Shown one piece after another: positions 39,950 to 51,602 of a DNA stretch of 64,000 nt (position 1 is the first letter of the stretch; each line of letters opens with the position of its first letter). The DNA is taken from positions 10,260,161-10,324,160 of the forward strand of contig NC_134366.1 in the NCBI RefSeq assembly GCF_035582795.1, read 5' to 3'. The position numbers and the translations under genes were made by a program. The DNA comes from Mycteria americana. Lineage: Eukaryota > Chordata > Aves > Ciconiiformes > Ciconiidae. Under the pieces are notes generated by a model that worked only from the letters and a program-made list of their open reading frames with translations, had not been told where the DNA came from and did not search any database.

Positions 39950-40860
39950 TGCTCGGAAAATGTCAGTTCCACAAGAAAACAAATCTCTCAAGTCAGTAGC
40001 AGCTGAGAAGGACTCTGACAACTATGTAAACCCAAAAGATTAAAGAAATGGCACACCTGGACTTGAGGCAGCATCTGTACCTGTCCTCCTCTTGGGAAAT
40101 AAAGGGCCACCAAGTGAGAATAATCAGGAAAATGTCCAGAAGAAGCCCAGGCTCCTACTAGGGGCTAAAAGTACCTTTGCACAGTTCTGGATCTGAAGGA
40201 AACGCATCAGTGGTTATTAAAGACAAGAGCAGTGCTGCTGGCTCAGGAAGCCATGCTCTGAAGCCTGGGAAGTCCCTGAAGGAGCTGCTGCTGCACACTA
40301 ACCCCAGTCTTGCAGTCTCCCCAGGCTATCCACTTTTTGCCATGGACAAAGATGGGACACTAGGTCACAAAGATCTTTGGTGTGATCCATATGGATACCG
40401 CTCAGCTGTTCTCTTTGTATAGAATTTTTTTTTTTTTTAATGGTGACTCTACAGAGTTGCCAAAAACACAGGTCACCCAGAATGGCAGTGATGTTGTTTC
40501 CCTTAAAATTTAAAGCCACCAGTGCGTAACTTCAAACAGGCCACCCTGACTTTGCTAAATGGAGGGGAAAATGTAAACTCCCACCCAGCCATGCTTAGGA
40601 AGAGGTGCAGTCACAACTACCGAAATAATCACCTTAAAGGTGTTCTTCTTGCCAGAGCCACCCATGACTCAACTGATCCCCAGTGGATCATAGATCAACA
40701 GCCAGCTGGCACTAATGCAGCACAAATAGTGATCCAGTGTTCATCACTAACCAGGGAAGCTACTGGAGCAAATGGCCAAAGACCATGCATCCCTATCACC
40801 ATTGCTGGGAAGTTTTTAGAAGCTAGAGAGCTCTGCTAAAAGGCCACTGCTGAAGGAAGT
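39950..40860 (+). pseudogene. Possible decayed retrocopy or coding remnant, parent unknown
   Basis: This stretch is visibly less AT-rich than its flanks and has three consecutive coding-like reading segments on the same strand that hand over from frame to frame: about 39958-40195 with one internal TAA, 40177-40422, and 40522-40839. The products are hydrophilic, Ser/Gly/Lys/Asn-rich and low in Cys and Trp, unlike the hydrophobic chance frames elsewhere. A T-run interrupts the tract at about 40425-40438. No splice sites fit the frame changes and no 3' poly(A) tail is present. I do not recognise the parent protein, so an unusual composition block remains possible. It ends about 300 bases before the RNF32 CpG island. 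Confidence 0.3.
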
Positions 40861-41304
40861 CCTTCCATGTACGATAATTGCAGAGCCTCCCTCTCATCTT
40901 ACCACCTGCCAGGTTAAAAACAGCTCTGAAGTTACAAATACACATTAAAAATTGAAAAATACAAAGTGAAAAATAGTTTTCAGGTCAAAATTCACACAGA
41001 GGGCTTCCATTAATGCACACTACCAACCCCCCATTACAACACAGACACAGGAACTAAAGGAGAAAGCACTAACCAGCGAGGACAAGATACTGGAAAGTGT
41101 GCAGCTTCGGTGTTGGGGAAAAAAATCAGCAACGAGCCATTCGCAGAGGCGTCCCTACGAGCAGCCGTTGAGGCCAGGCCAGGAGAGGCGACAACCAACA
41201 GCCGCCTGAAGGAGGAAAAGGCCATCTACTACTCGGCGCCTTTCCCGCGCGCCCACCACGCCTGCGCAGCAGCCTCGGCTGCCGTTGCCACGCCGGGGAG
41301 CTGC

Positions 41305-41317
41305 GTTGCCTGGCAAC
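41305..41317. promoter_or_regulatory. X-box, RFX binding site (palindromic)
   Basis: GTTGCCTGGCAAC is a perfect palindromic X-box, two GTTGCC half-sites around a one-base spacer. This is the consensus bound by RFX factors, which drive ciliary and spermiogenic genes. A further half-site GTTGCC lies about 20 bases upstream (41284-41289). Position in the CpG island near the presumed start site fits a functional promoter element. RNF32 is known as testis-enriched in mammals, which matches RFX control. Confidence 0.8.
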
Positions 41318-41329
41318 GCGGCCCCTCCC

Positions 41330-41361
41330 GCGGGAGGCGCCGGAGGTCGCGGCAGCCGCGG
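41330..41361 (+). other. Probable non-coding first exon of RNF32
   Basis: Placed only by the strong donor-like G|GTGAGC at 41361/41362 just downstream of the X-box within the CpG island. The start is a guess, as no TATA or initiator was identified. Confidence 0.35.
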
Positions 41362-42289
41362 GTGAGCGCCGGTGTGCGGGGCGGCCCTTGGGGCGGTGTC
41401 AGGCGCGGAGACGAGGTCTGTGAGGTAAAAAAGGTACGAGAGGTAAAGAAGAGCAACGAGACAACGGGCAGGGGGCTAGTGCAAGGCCAGGAGCAGGGTC
41501 AGCAGTGCCGTGAGGTGGCCCGGCCGCGTGGCCGGACTGGCAGGGTGCGACGCCCTCCTCCCGCCCGGGGACGGGGCTGCTCCGTGTGAGGGGCTGGGGC
41601 GGTGACAGTGCTGCCACTCTGGTCACCCAGAGGTGGAAGGCGGACTCGAGCCGTAACTCCGGGAGCGCACGGTTGGCTGTGGTAGCAGGAGGAACAACTA
41701 GACACTGAAACAGAACAGCGTTGTAAGCAGTGGCTCCGGTTTGCCGCAGCCACCTTTAAAGGGTGTTGCCTCACCCTCTGCCAGTCTCCGCTACCGCGCC
41801 ACGCCATAGGTTTTCCTGCTCTACTGATGAGATGGTTGAGATTGCAGCGGAGCAGCTTCAGCCCCAAAGGGGTTGCTAACATCGTCCTTCCTCTATGTAT
41901 CACAGGCTTCCTTGCCTACAATAAACTAATCTGGCAGAACAGTTCAATGGGGTTTATTGCTGTGGCCATATTTTTTCCTTGGTTCAGCTTGAAATTTGTG
42001 ATTACCGCCATTCATTTTGAAGCTATTCTGTGTACGTTATGGGCAATCCACTGGGGGTGAGATGAGGCTGACAGGAGAGGGGCACAGTTGGAGGTTTATG
42101 GATCCAGAGTTAATTTCTGTGCCTGGAATACATGTTAAGCAGTCTCCCGTGGTAGGCCTAGGAGAAAACGAGTGAAATGGTAGGTTTCTCTTCTGCTATC
42201 AATGAGGCCGTTTCTGCTGAGAAATATTATTCAAGTTTCTTGTACATGTCTGTTTGTAGAGCCACACGACTCTTGTAAAATTAGCTAGA

Positions 42290-42321
42290 GATTATCAATG
42301 GACCATGATGATTTTTACAAG
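42290..42321 (+). pseudogene. Candidate RNF32 initiation-codon exon
   Basis: ATG codons at 42305 and 42308 lie just before a donor-like ACAAG|GTACGA (donor at 42322). Family members begin MLKNKG with an exon break after the AAG codon, and the 3' end ACAAG fits that. The residues after the ATG (MIFT-) do not match, and joining to the next exon from either ATG gives a frame that stops at a TGA within about 115 bases. The exon is either wrongly chosen or also damaged. Confidence 0.3.
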
Positions 42322-42849
42322 GTACGATTTCACATCTTTTAAAATAAGGCAGAAGGGTGGGGAGAAATGGAGGAATAGATAGATAAGCCCATTCCCTGTA
42401 TAAAAATAATATATTCTTGTTTATATGCAGTGTTCTGGAAGGCAAGGTTAGCCTTTGGGATTGTTTTTAATTATATTAAAGTAAAAATGTGTTTGGGCAT
42501 GCCAAAATTTTATAGTCCATAATGAGTTTATTGCATATAATAATTATGGGCTCAGTAATTAAAACTTAAAAATTACTGCTATTTTATTTAATATAAATGA
42601 TAAATCAAAGATTTCATTTGACTTTTTATAAGTTAAAACTAGGATGTGTCAGAAACATCAATCTTAAATTTCATATTATGGTAATTGTATGTTAGGCTTC
42701 AAGTACAGGAGTTGCATGTGTATAAAAGCCTTTGACAATTCAAAAATATTGGCTAAGAGCAGAATTTCTTTTAATTTAGTATAATATATATGTTTTAAAA
42801 TCATTTATAACAATAATTATTCAAGGTTGTGGGTTTTTTTTCTTTCTAG
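42322..42849 (+). other. RNF32 intron
   Basis: AT-rich intron ending in a good polypyrimidine tract and TTTCTAG acceptor. Nothing else recognised. Confidence 0.4.
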
Positions 42850-43122
42850 GGCCGCTCCTCCAAACCAGAGAGACGATAGCAGTTTCTGCAGTTGCTTTAC
42901 AGGATCATATAATACAGAGTCATGAGCTCCAGGATCTTTCATTAGCAGATCCTTTTACATCAAGGACAAGGAATACCAAGAACATTTACAAACCCATGAA
43001 CAAAGAAATGGTCAGAGCAGTAGTAGATACTGGACTAAGAAAAAAGAGTACTCGGCACAAAAACAAGGAAGATGCAGAAAAGGAGTATGTTCTTGATCCC
43101 AGTCCTGCACAGCTAACATTAG
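42850..43122 (+). pseudogene. RNF32 coding exon, N-terminal region
   Basis: The exon has acceptor CTTTCTAG and donor ATTAG|GTAAAC. The main frame (codons from 42852) reads AVSAVALQDHI near 42880-42912 and KEYVLDPSPAQLTL at the end, matching the family (NAVALQDH..., EKEYVLDP...LTL). It leaves one base to complete the Ala codon of the next exon. The first residues, GRSSKPE, which match family GHSSKK, are in a different frame (codons from 42850), so an indel lies around 42868-42878. The exon is 273 bases and precedes the first RING. Confidence 0.85.
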
Positions 43123-46100
43123 GTAAACCATTATATTCTGATTTGTGCATTTTTGTTTTTATTTAAAATAAACTAAAATTAGGAAGCTAAGCTTTCTGTT
43201 CAATAAAATAATTTAATGTTAAACAGCGTAAGTTCTTGTTTTAAAATTTGTCAAAATTCAGCAGTTTAGGCCATCAGGTAAACAATGGAATTGCCATCAG
43301 TGGCTTGAATGTGTCTTTTCATATCTGAAATGTATTAAAAATATTATTCTTGTGACAAGTAAAAATGAAGAAGCTAGTGCACCTTGATGAAGAAGAATTC
43401 TTCATTAAGAGGTGGGAAGTCTTTTACACTTTTTTTACTATGTTTTGTATATTCACTGTCATAACTTTCTTTACCTTATATTGTCAAGCAAACATCAGTG
43501 ATTTTGATATTGTATTTATTTGAGGGAATGTTTTAGTATTAAGATTTTTTTTAAGTCTATTTGAAATGGTTTGGTTTATTCCTTATTCAGTAAAAAGACA
43601 TTTACTAGTGCTGCATTAAACGTATTCTTTGTTAATATATACCCACCTTTACTCAAAGTTAAAAAGGTTTGTTTTTACAGTGGTCCTGGGGCTAAACCCG
43701 GGAAGAATTAACACCTGTAGTTAAATACCTTTTTCAAATTTAGAAGCAAACATGCAACAAGATAAAAGTCACAGATGTGAGGGCTTGGAATGATGCCTGG
43801 TGAGAAAACACACTTTTAAATAGTATGATAATAATACAGTTGTACAGGAGCAACAGACAATATTGCTTAAATAAACAAAGCCAGGGAGCATATTAACAGA
43901 CCAGGAGTCCAAATGGGCTTCCCACCTATCAGTTTCAGTCTTGTATTTCCCTTTTCTAAAGGGTTCTACGGTATTCTTGCCATGAACGTCTTCTTGTCGC
44001 CATCCTTTTGGTTGTCTTGATTATGCATTTCTTAAAGGACCTTCCGGCTCCACAGTTTGCAGCTTTAAGCATAATAAACTTTCATCATCATTAATAATTG
44101 TTTTATTTATTCTTTTTCATAGAAATGCCCCTAGGCCTCTCTGAAGATCATGTTGCCTTTGCTATAGTAACTGTCACAGTAGTCCCAGCTCTAAAGAGAA
44201 CCATGTAAATCAATGAGGCTCCATACAAGCACAGGCATCTGCCTTTTGGAATCAGCTGAAGGTTAAGAGGGTAACTTAAGATAATACACAACAAGTGAGT
44301 GTAACAAGTGATAGGACAAAGGTAGTAAGACAAGCTGATTATTACTATGTTTACATGGTTATAGTTCTAAAGATGGGAGGGTTTTTTCTTTGGTTCGTTT
44401 TGAAGAGGAATTTGAAAGAAGAGAGGATAGTGGTGGGGGGGGAAATAGCAGAGAGGTACTGGGGTTAACGCAAATATAAATAATGAGTGATTATGGAAGC
44501 TAAAGGTTGTGGTGAAAAAATGCAGCCCAAGTGTGAGCATGTTCTCTGCAATTATAAGAAAGACAAAGTATTTTCTCTTTAAATCATAGCATTGACTGAA
44601 ACATCCCCTATGAATGCTTGTGCAAGTGATTCGAAAGAATGTGCTGAAAGATTTTTGAAAATTGCAATTGTTTCTGGGTTTTGCTTATTAGTATTTTCAC
44701 CTATAGTCTCTCATTATTTTGAAATGCTTGTGTCAAGCTTTCTCTTCTTAATAAGAATTGTGTGGCTTAAACCTTACAGCTGTGAAACAACTTTGAAAAC
44801 GTAGTTTAATGCCCCTTTTTCATCTTGAGTTTGTGAGTAGTCAAACAAAATCTCACAGGCCTCTATCATTAAATTTTTCTCAACAGGGACTTGAGTCCTA
44901 AAATCAAATAATAATAGTTTAAAGGTTAACGTATGTAATCACGTTGCTAATGTTCATTTTAGGATAAATAACTCACTTTGTTTTAAATGGGTGTGTCAGT
45001 AAATGGGTTGGGCTTGTAAACTTGATGCATGAGGATGAAAACTCTTGGATTGTCTTGAGCTGTGATAAATGGAGGCTTTCGTTGCTTGTATTTATTCAAA
45101 GTGCTGCTTTGAGAATATCTTCACAGAGCCTTTTGGTTCAACCACATATCCCTTCTTGTGTGTCCTGCTGCCAGTTTTCCTTCAACTATGTTGTATAAAA
45201 GCTTTCCTTCTAAACACCTGTATAACCTGTCCCTCACAAATATCCCATCTGGTTTATATTATTTAGAAGTTAGGTTTTGCCGCCAATCTCTTCCTATTTG
45301 GCAGCTTTAATCATCCATTTCTGAAAGTTTTAAATAAGCATTTTTTCTTACCCTGGGGGTATACAAAAGGCTTTCCACAAAGCCATCTCATTGTCTTCCT
45401 TAAAACAGTCTCTGACCACAGTGCTTGAAGAAAATCAAGGGTAGGCATTTTTTGTGTTGTGATACTGTCTTTCATGCTGTGACTGGCTTGCTATCTTGTT
45501 CACTCCTTGTGCATCCAGATTTTCTTGTCATAAAGACCATGGCTTGTGTATATTGGACTATCAAAACGGGATCTTGTTTCCTTACTCATTCACTGATACT
45601 CCTAGGTATTACTGTCAGATGAAACTTGATACATGTTTTTACTGAAACTTTTATCATGTATTTTATAATTTGATTCTTCTTTTGTAGCAGAAACACTGTT
45701 CTATGCAATATATGCTCTTCACGGGTTTGAATGGTCAAGAGGGAAAGCACTTGTAGTTAAGAAAACTTCCTTGTCACTCAGCTACCAACTTCAGCAATTC
45801 ATGCGTAAGCTTTAAGCAAAATACATGTTCTGAACTAGTTTTTAGACTCTAGCAAGTTTGCAGGATCTTTCATGTTTCTCTTAAAGCTCATATTATTTTT
45901 CACCATCAAGAGCACCAGATAAAAGCATTTTACTGCACCAAAAATTGATAGATAATGCTATTTTATGTTAATATAGTGTATATTTTACATTCTGAAATTA
46001 CGATGCCGTAAATACATACGTATGTGCTTTGCTGCCTGACACGGAGTGGTTTGAATTCTAGCCCATAGCCTGCAGGCAGAGCTGTGAGCTCCTGCACGTG

Positions 46101-47853
46101 TGGAGGTCCTGTATTTGTGTCTGGGTATTGAGTTGTCCAGGAACTGAAACAGTGTGCCTCTCAGACAATTCATATATGACCACCGATGTCATCCACGGCA
46201 TTCATGGATGCAAATTTTCTTTTGATACTTAGGTTTACGTGCATTGCTTACCTTTGACTTGGTACCTTTACAAGGGTAACAAAAGTAACAAGGTGGGGTA
46301 TATGTGAACCAAACCATATGTAGAGAAAACACTTTCCACGTAGTTCCAAAAGTGTAAACTGACCCAGCTTGAAATCTCAAAGCCATCCTGTTGTTCTAAG
46401 ATATGGTATCGAATTGATTTACGTTTGAAGGGTGTCATGAGCTCACAAGGAAGTAGGTTAGGCAGATAGTTCAACTAGAGGGAAGAAAGTATTCCTTATG
46501 ATTCCTTTATTACCTCACAAAAGTTCTTCAAAAAGATCAAAAGACAGTTTTGTGCAAATTTTAAATGATTAACGATATACATCTGTAGATGGATGAGCTC
46601 AGGAGCAGAATTTTTGTCTCAAAAATTAACAAATCCTATCCTAGAATAATCAGATACTTGAGCAAGTGGATCACCAAAACCCCATTCTTTGGTTTGTTAG
46701 GATTCCTTTTCTCTTCACAACTACCTAGTTTGGATACACAGTCTGTCTGATGGGGTTTTGAAAGCTTATACAGAACAAAAAAGTGCTGCTTATTAATGTC
46801 TGACTTATGCAAAGATTTTGGTATGAATGAAAGAGTTGACCCTTTCCTTCCCATTTAGAGCTAAAACTCTCATCTAGGTGCCATCAGCTTGCATTCTAAC
46901 TATTGCATGTTCCTCTTCCATTCTGGTTTTAGCAAATACCGTTGAGGCCTCATCATGGACTCATGTTATTGGCTTATTACACATACCTTGGACATTCCTT
47001 CGTTGACTTTGGTCAGTCCACACCAGCTGCTTGTTCTGGTCTCCAAAGATGACAAAGATCTATTCTTTGCTGTACCTACTAGCATCTTTTTTTACTACTG
47101 AGATACTGACACTAGACTTTATCTGTCATTTGTGGGGTTGGGGGGGAATACTGTAAGTATTTTCACTGATTCCTTCTTTGAGAAGGTGGAGATTTCACGT
47201 GGACATGCAGCAAGGAGATTTCACGTGGACATGCAGCAAGGCACCTCACAGTTGTCATTTGAGATCGACAAGCTCAGCTATCACAGTGACGCTGTCACTG
47301 GTATCTTGTAACCATCTCTCTGTTTCTTTGTGCTCTTTATTTCTCTTGCATCCATCACAGTCTCATTACACTTCAGCATTTTGAACCAGCAACAGTTTTT
47401 TATTATACCACTTTTTTCATTTTTATTTTTGAGAATACAAAAATGTAACGTTGAGGAAACCTTCACAAATGAATTCTAACAGACATTTTGTTTGTACAAA
47501 CAAAATTACATTATCATGCATTGTTACATTGTCTAGTTAATAGTCTCCCTCATAATGGCTGTGGAAAGATATCAAAGTAAATTCAAATTACTCAGCAACT
47601 AAAGGTTTACATTTCTAAAATTTCCTGTATAAATCCTGTATGTAAAAGAGGTTCTGGCAATTACTGAATAGCTAACTAACAGTAAGAAGTATGTTGCCTA
47701 CCAGTGGTTTGTCTGATGATAGATTTATATGAAGTATCTGTATAAAGTATTTTTAAATAAGTGCATCATCGATGAATTTCACATGAGGAAGATCCATTGT
47801 CTGCATCTGCCAATGGGTTTTGTTCAGTGATTTGTTGTTGTTATTGTCTACAG
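43123..47853 (+). other. RNF32 intron with a 26-bp tandem duplication
   Basis: Intron of about 4.7 kb. No other exon recognised. Open frames inside (for example 44592-44804 and 45069-45266) are hydrophobic chance frames. The only clear structure is the tandem duplication at 47189-47240. Confidence 0.6.
47189..47240. repeat. Perfect 26-bp tandem duplication
   Basis: GAGATTTCACGTGGACATGC... spans 47189-47214 and is repeated without change at 47215-47240. Each copy contains one CACGTG E-box. Identity of the copies implies a recent duplication. Confidence 0.9.
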
Positions 47854-47996
47854 CTCAGAAACTAGGCCTAGCTGAGCCTCCTTCCTTGCCATTAACTGGT
47901 GAAGAATGAGTAAAAATAAGGCAGAGATCCATGCAGCATCGAGATGCCATACAGCCTTGTGCAATATGCAGGGAAGAATTTGCACTTCAACCTCAG
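47854..47996 (+). pseudogene. RNF32 exon: start of first RING, with premature TGA
   Basis: Acceptor TGTCTACAG and donor CTCAG|GTACGT are good. After the split Ala codon it reads AQKLGLAEPPSLPLTGEE, then TGA at 47907-47909, then VKIRQRSMQHRDAIQPC AICREEFALQPQ. The family has Trp (DEW/EEW) at the TGA, so this is TGG to TGA. The final segment supplies the first two zinc ligands (C-A-I-C) of RING-H2 number one. A stop here would remove both RING domains and the IQ motif. Confidence 0.93.
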
Positions 47997-49709
47997 GTAC
48001 GTGTATAATTGTGTGAACTACACCATTGTATTTAAAAAATTTTTTCCAGAGTTACTGCTAAAAATCATTAGCTAGAGGAAGAAAGGAAAGAAATGAAAGA
48101 TTCTACTTTAAGACACCATTTAGCATTTAATAGCTGGACCCAACCATCAGTGGCCAACTCTGAAAGCATTTTGGACATGACATGGTAGAGAAATGTTGGT
48201 AGTGTTTGTTCACTTCTGAATTTATGACAGCAGAGGAGAAGGTAATCAGCCTTTTTATCTGTTCTTGCAAAGCAGGTATAGGCTATTTTTTGCTTCATTT
48301 AAACTCCTGTTAGATACGATCCTAGCCTTCATTCATCAGAATGGTAAATATTCACTAATTATACAATTTAAGGTATATTTTGTTTTCTCACAAGTTTTGT
48401 TAATTGCAGTTTAGTACAATAGCTATTTCTATTTGGAAAATGGAGGTAGGTGTACTCTTAATACCAGTCAGTCACTTCCTTAGGTTGTCTGAAGAAATGC
48501 TTGCATTTTACCTTGATGGCTTTATTCAATGCATGTGTGTAGCATAAGCATAAATACATCATGCTTTATGAGATTCTCGCATCTATCATCTTGCAAATAT
48601 GAAGCAAAAGGGACAAGTGACTGATTGAAGAGGAGTGCTGCTTCAGAGAGGTGATGATGGTAATTAGAAGAATTTTCCCAACTGCTTGCAAGTTTCTTTC
48701 CACAGTGCTTTTTAGGGTGGTTTCTTTCTGCCTGTTCCCTTTTTTAATTTTTCTTGAAGACTTTTACAGCCAAGTCTGCCATGTGAATCAAGATCTTTTA
48801 ATAACCTTAGATACAGGGCTTTTGCTTCCTTTTACAGCAACATTAACTGAAGGTGTACCATTGTCCACAGACAGGTGGGATGGATCTGGCAAAAGACCAT
48901 TCTGCCAGTTTCTGGCTACCCTGAAAGTCTAAAGCTTGACAAGAGAGAGCAAAAGACAGCACTCATTAAAAAGGTTACTTTAGATTTGGCACAAAAAGGG
49001 AAATGCCTCTGGAATTCTTTTTGTCCTCAGTGTTTCGTTAGCTTTCCTCCCTCAAGGGAAAAAAGCCACTGTATCTGAAAGCTTTCCCTTCAGCTGGCTG
49101 CTAGCCATTAATCCTTTTGTGTTTGCCAGCTCAATAGTGCACACTACTTGTTCTGGTTTTCACTCCTTTCCCAGTTTTTCCTTCCTCTAAGAGCCAACTG
49201 CCTTTTTTGTCCAACTCTGTATCTTTTGTCAGGGTGGAGATCATCAGCATTTGGTGGGAATTTAGGTCAGATAAAGGTGAAGTTTTCTTGTAGCCTGTGA
49301 ACATGCTTTCTCTTTTGTTTTTTTGTATGTGTGAAATGCTGCATTTGATGTATATCACTTCTTGAAATTTAACGTCTCTGTGGGGAAAAGGGAAAAAAAT
49401 TAATCAGCTTTCATTTTAAGTACTTGTTTTATAATCTTTTCCTCCAGTCAGTAGCAGTTGGCATTTCTTGCTTTCTGCTACTCCATGTGTTGTTAACACA
49501 AAATTCACATACTGGTTTAAGATGTAATATATTAAGTAATTTCTATAGAAGACTGATTTTATTTTCACGGAAAGACTGCAGTAGTAACCGATGACCTTTC
49601 AGGCAGTCTGAATTTTTCTTGTCAGCATTTTTTACTTTTCAGCTTTTAGAATGGTTTAAAGTCAGGTTTGGTTTATTTGGGTTGTTTTTTTTTTTCCTTT
49701 GAAAAACAG

Positions 49710-49742
49710 GTGCTGCTTTCATGTTCCCATGTATTCCATAAA
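49710..49742 (+). pseudogene. RNF32 33-nt microexon, RING core
   Basis: The exon encodes exactly 11 residues, VLLSCSHVFHK, in phase 0 at both ends. It supplies the Cys-x-His-x2-His ligands of the first RING-H2. Acceptor AAAACAG after a long T-tract and donor AAA|GTGGGT. No lesion seen. Confidence 0.93.
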
Positions 49743-50172
49743 GTGGGTACATTTTTGTATAACTATTCAAGCACATAATACATGAGTATTTTAATTAAAC
49801 TAATTAAGTTAATATCCTAATGAATTAAATGTAATCACCTTGAAAAGTAATTTGATTCCAGATTTTTATAGTAAGAAATATAATTTAAGGCAGTTTTATG
49901 ATGAAGCACTTTATTCCATTTTATTACCTTTTCTAAAACCATATGGGAAAACATAGTTTGTAACTGAGCTACACATTTGTATACTAAGTGGGAATAGTTG
50001 AATTCATGAAATTTCATGTGAATATATGGAGATTTACAAAATTCTCTTAACACTTTAATTATAAAAATATGCATCTTGTAGAGTGTTCATGGATTGATGA
50101 ATAAACTGTTTTTACATTCTGTAATCTATCCCGTTTCATCTGTTCCAATGATATGAAATATATTGTAAGTAG

Positions 50173-50316
<144 letters not shown>

Positions 50317-50534
50317 TAAGCCTTACTTCTGCTACAGGTGTTATCACTGGACAATATTTATTTCTAAATAATGTTCCAAATGTGTTAAAACTTTAATATA
50401 ATAAGAAACGAGACAGAATGAATGCACTACAAAAGTTAAAGTTTTAAAAAAATGCATAAAATGATTGTTTCATATAAATAGTAAAATTATATAAATATGA
50501 GTTTCCTCTTCTTGAGCAAAATTGTGTCTCACAG

Positions 50535-50643
50535 AATTCAAGCTTCCTGGAAGGGATATATTGTTAGAAAATGGTATAAAAACTTGAGAAAAACAGTGCC
50601 TCCTAAAGATAGCAAATTAAGAAAGCAATTCTTTGAGAAAAAG
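50535..50643 (+). pseudogene. RNF32 exon: IQ motif
   Basis: After completing the split Arg it reads IQASWKGYIVRKWYKNLRK, then TVPPKDSKLRKQFFEKK. IQxxWKGxxVRKWY is an IQ calmodulin-binding motif in the position known for RNF32. Acceptor TCTCACAG, donor AAG|GTACGT, 109 bases, no lesion inside. Confidence 0.93.
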
Positions 50644-51545
50644 GTACGTTGCATTTGCTGCTTTGGTCTGTTTATTTGGTCTGATTCAGCTCCCTTAAAT
50701 CAAAACTCCTGAATATCAGCTCTCTACCTCTTCATTTATTCCTTCTCATTCATATCAAACAGGCAGCACTGGAGGCACTCAGTTGTTTTGTTAGTCTCTT
50801 CATTCCATCCTCTTTACAATGGAGAAGTAAGGAAAATAATTTAAATATTTAATTTTAAGGGCTTTTTGTGGGGCTCTGTATTTCCCTTCTCTTTTTGATA
50901 AAGCACAGTAATCTGTTTTCCTATAGAACTATATGAAGGGGGTATAGCAAGGGGAGAAACGAATAAATCCATAAACAATGATAACTTCTTTTCACTGTCA
51001 TTGTTCCCTCACTGGACACCGAACTGGATAGTTCCACTCCATAGCTTTGCCCTTCTCTAACTTCTGCTCGGATGCAAGTCAGACTGTAATAAATGAGGGT
51101 CCTGACCCCGTACAAATGAGGCCAAATCAGGTGCAAGCATTTTGCAATGACCCTGCTTGTCTTTAAGCACGCAGCTGCTGCAGAGTCCCTGTGCAATCCT
51201 CAAGTCCTCCTTTGCCAACTTCCGATCTTCCCCCAGTTTAGTAAGGGCCAGTCCAGCTCAGCTTTTCAGTAACAAAAACGGCTCTGACACATCCTCAGCA
51301 ATTACCGAACCGTCCCTCAGGGAGCCAGAGAAGCCATCTTCCTGTCCAGATTACCAAACACCCTGGTTAACAGAGATTAACAAAGCCACACAAGACAGCC
51401 ATTTAAATGTAGCTACTGTGTGCAACGAGGAAAATACTCTTACCCAAGTTGCAAGCTAAATCAGTGGTAGGTTTAAACCAATACTTAAATTGGTTGTTTG
51501 GTTTTGGTTTTTTTTTTTTTTTTTTTTAAATCACTTCTTTAGTTA

Positions 51546-51602
51546 AAGAGAAGAGTGCTTGGAGAAAAAGGCTAGAGAGAAGAATGCTTGCAGAAAAAGG
51601 CT
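51546..51602. repeat. Imperfect tandem duplication, about 28-bp unit
   Basis: The phrases AGAGAAGAGTGCTTGGAGAAA and AGAGAAGAATGCTTGCAGAAA (each split here by eye) lie side by side, each followed by AAGGCT, with a few substitutions. Confidence 0.6.

Larger units (their letters stand above)
41150..41660 (+). promoter_or_regulatory. CpG island, RNF32 promoter
   Basis: This is an abrupt GC- and CpG-rich island in AT-rich DNA, with many CG dinucleotides and Sp/KLF-like GC boxes (for example CCCCTCCCGC around 41321-41330). It lies directly upstream of the first RNF32 exons on the + strand. A strong donor-like CGG|GTGAGC occurs at 41361/41362, which could end a non-coding first exon. Open frames in the island on both strands are products of stop-codon depletion by GC richness. 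Confidence 0.8.

Noticed and set aside
1..41000. LMBR1 exons or the ZRS limb enhancer on the left side
   Set aside because: RNF32 orientation puts LMBR1 to the right, and no LMBR1-like coding exon was found on the minus strand of the left part or in the last 4 kb.
41110..41589. 159-codon open frame across the CpG island (+)
   Set aside because: Arg/Pro/Gly-rich product with frames open on both strands at once, explained by GC richness. It overlaps the promoter X-box and has no domain.
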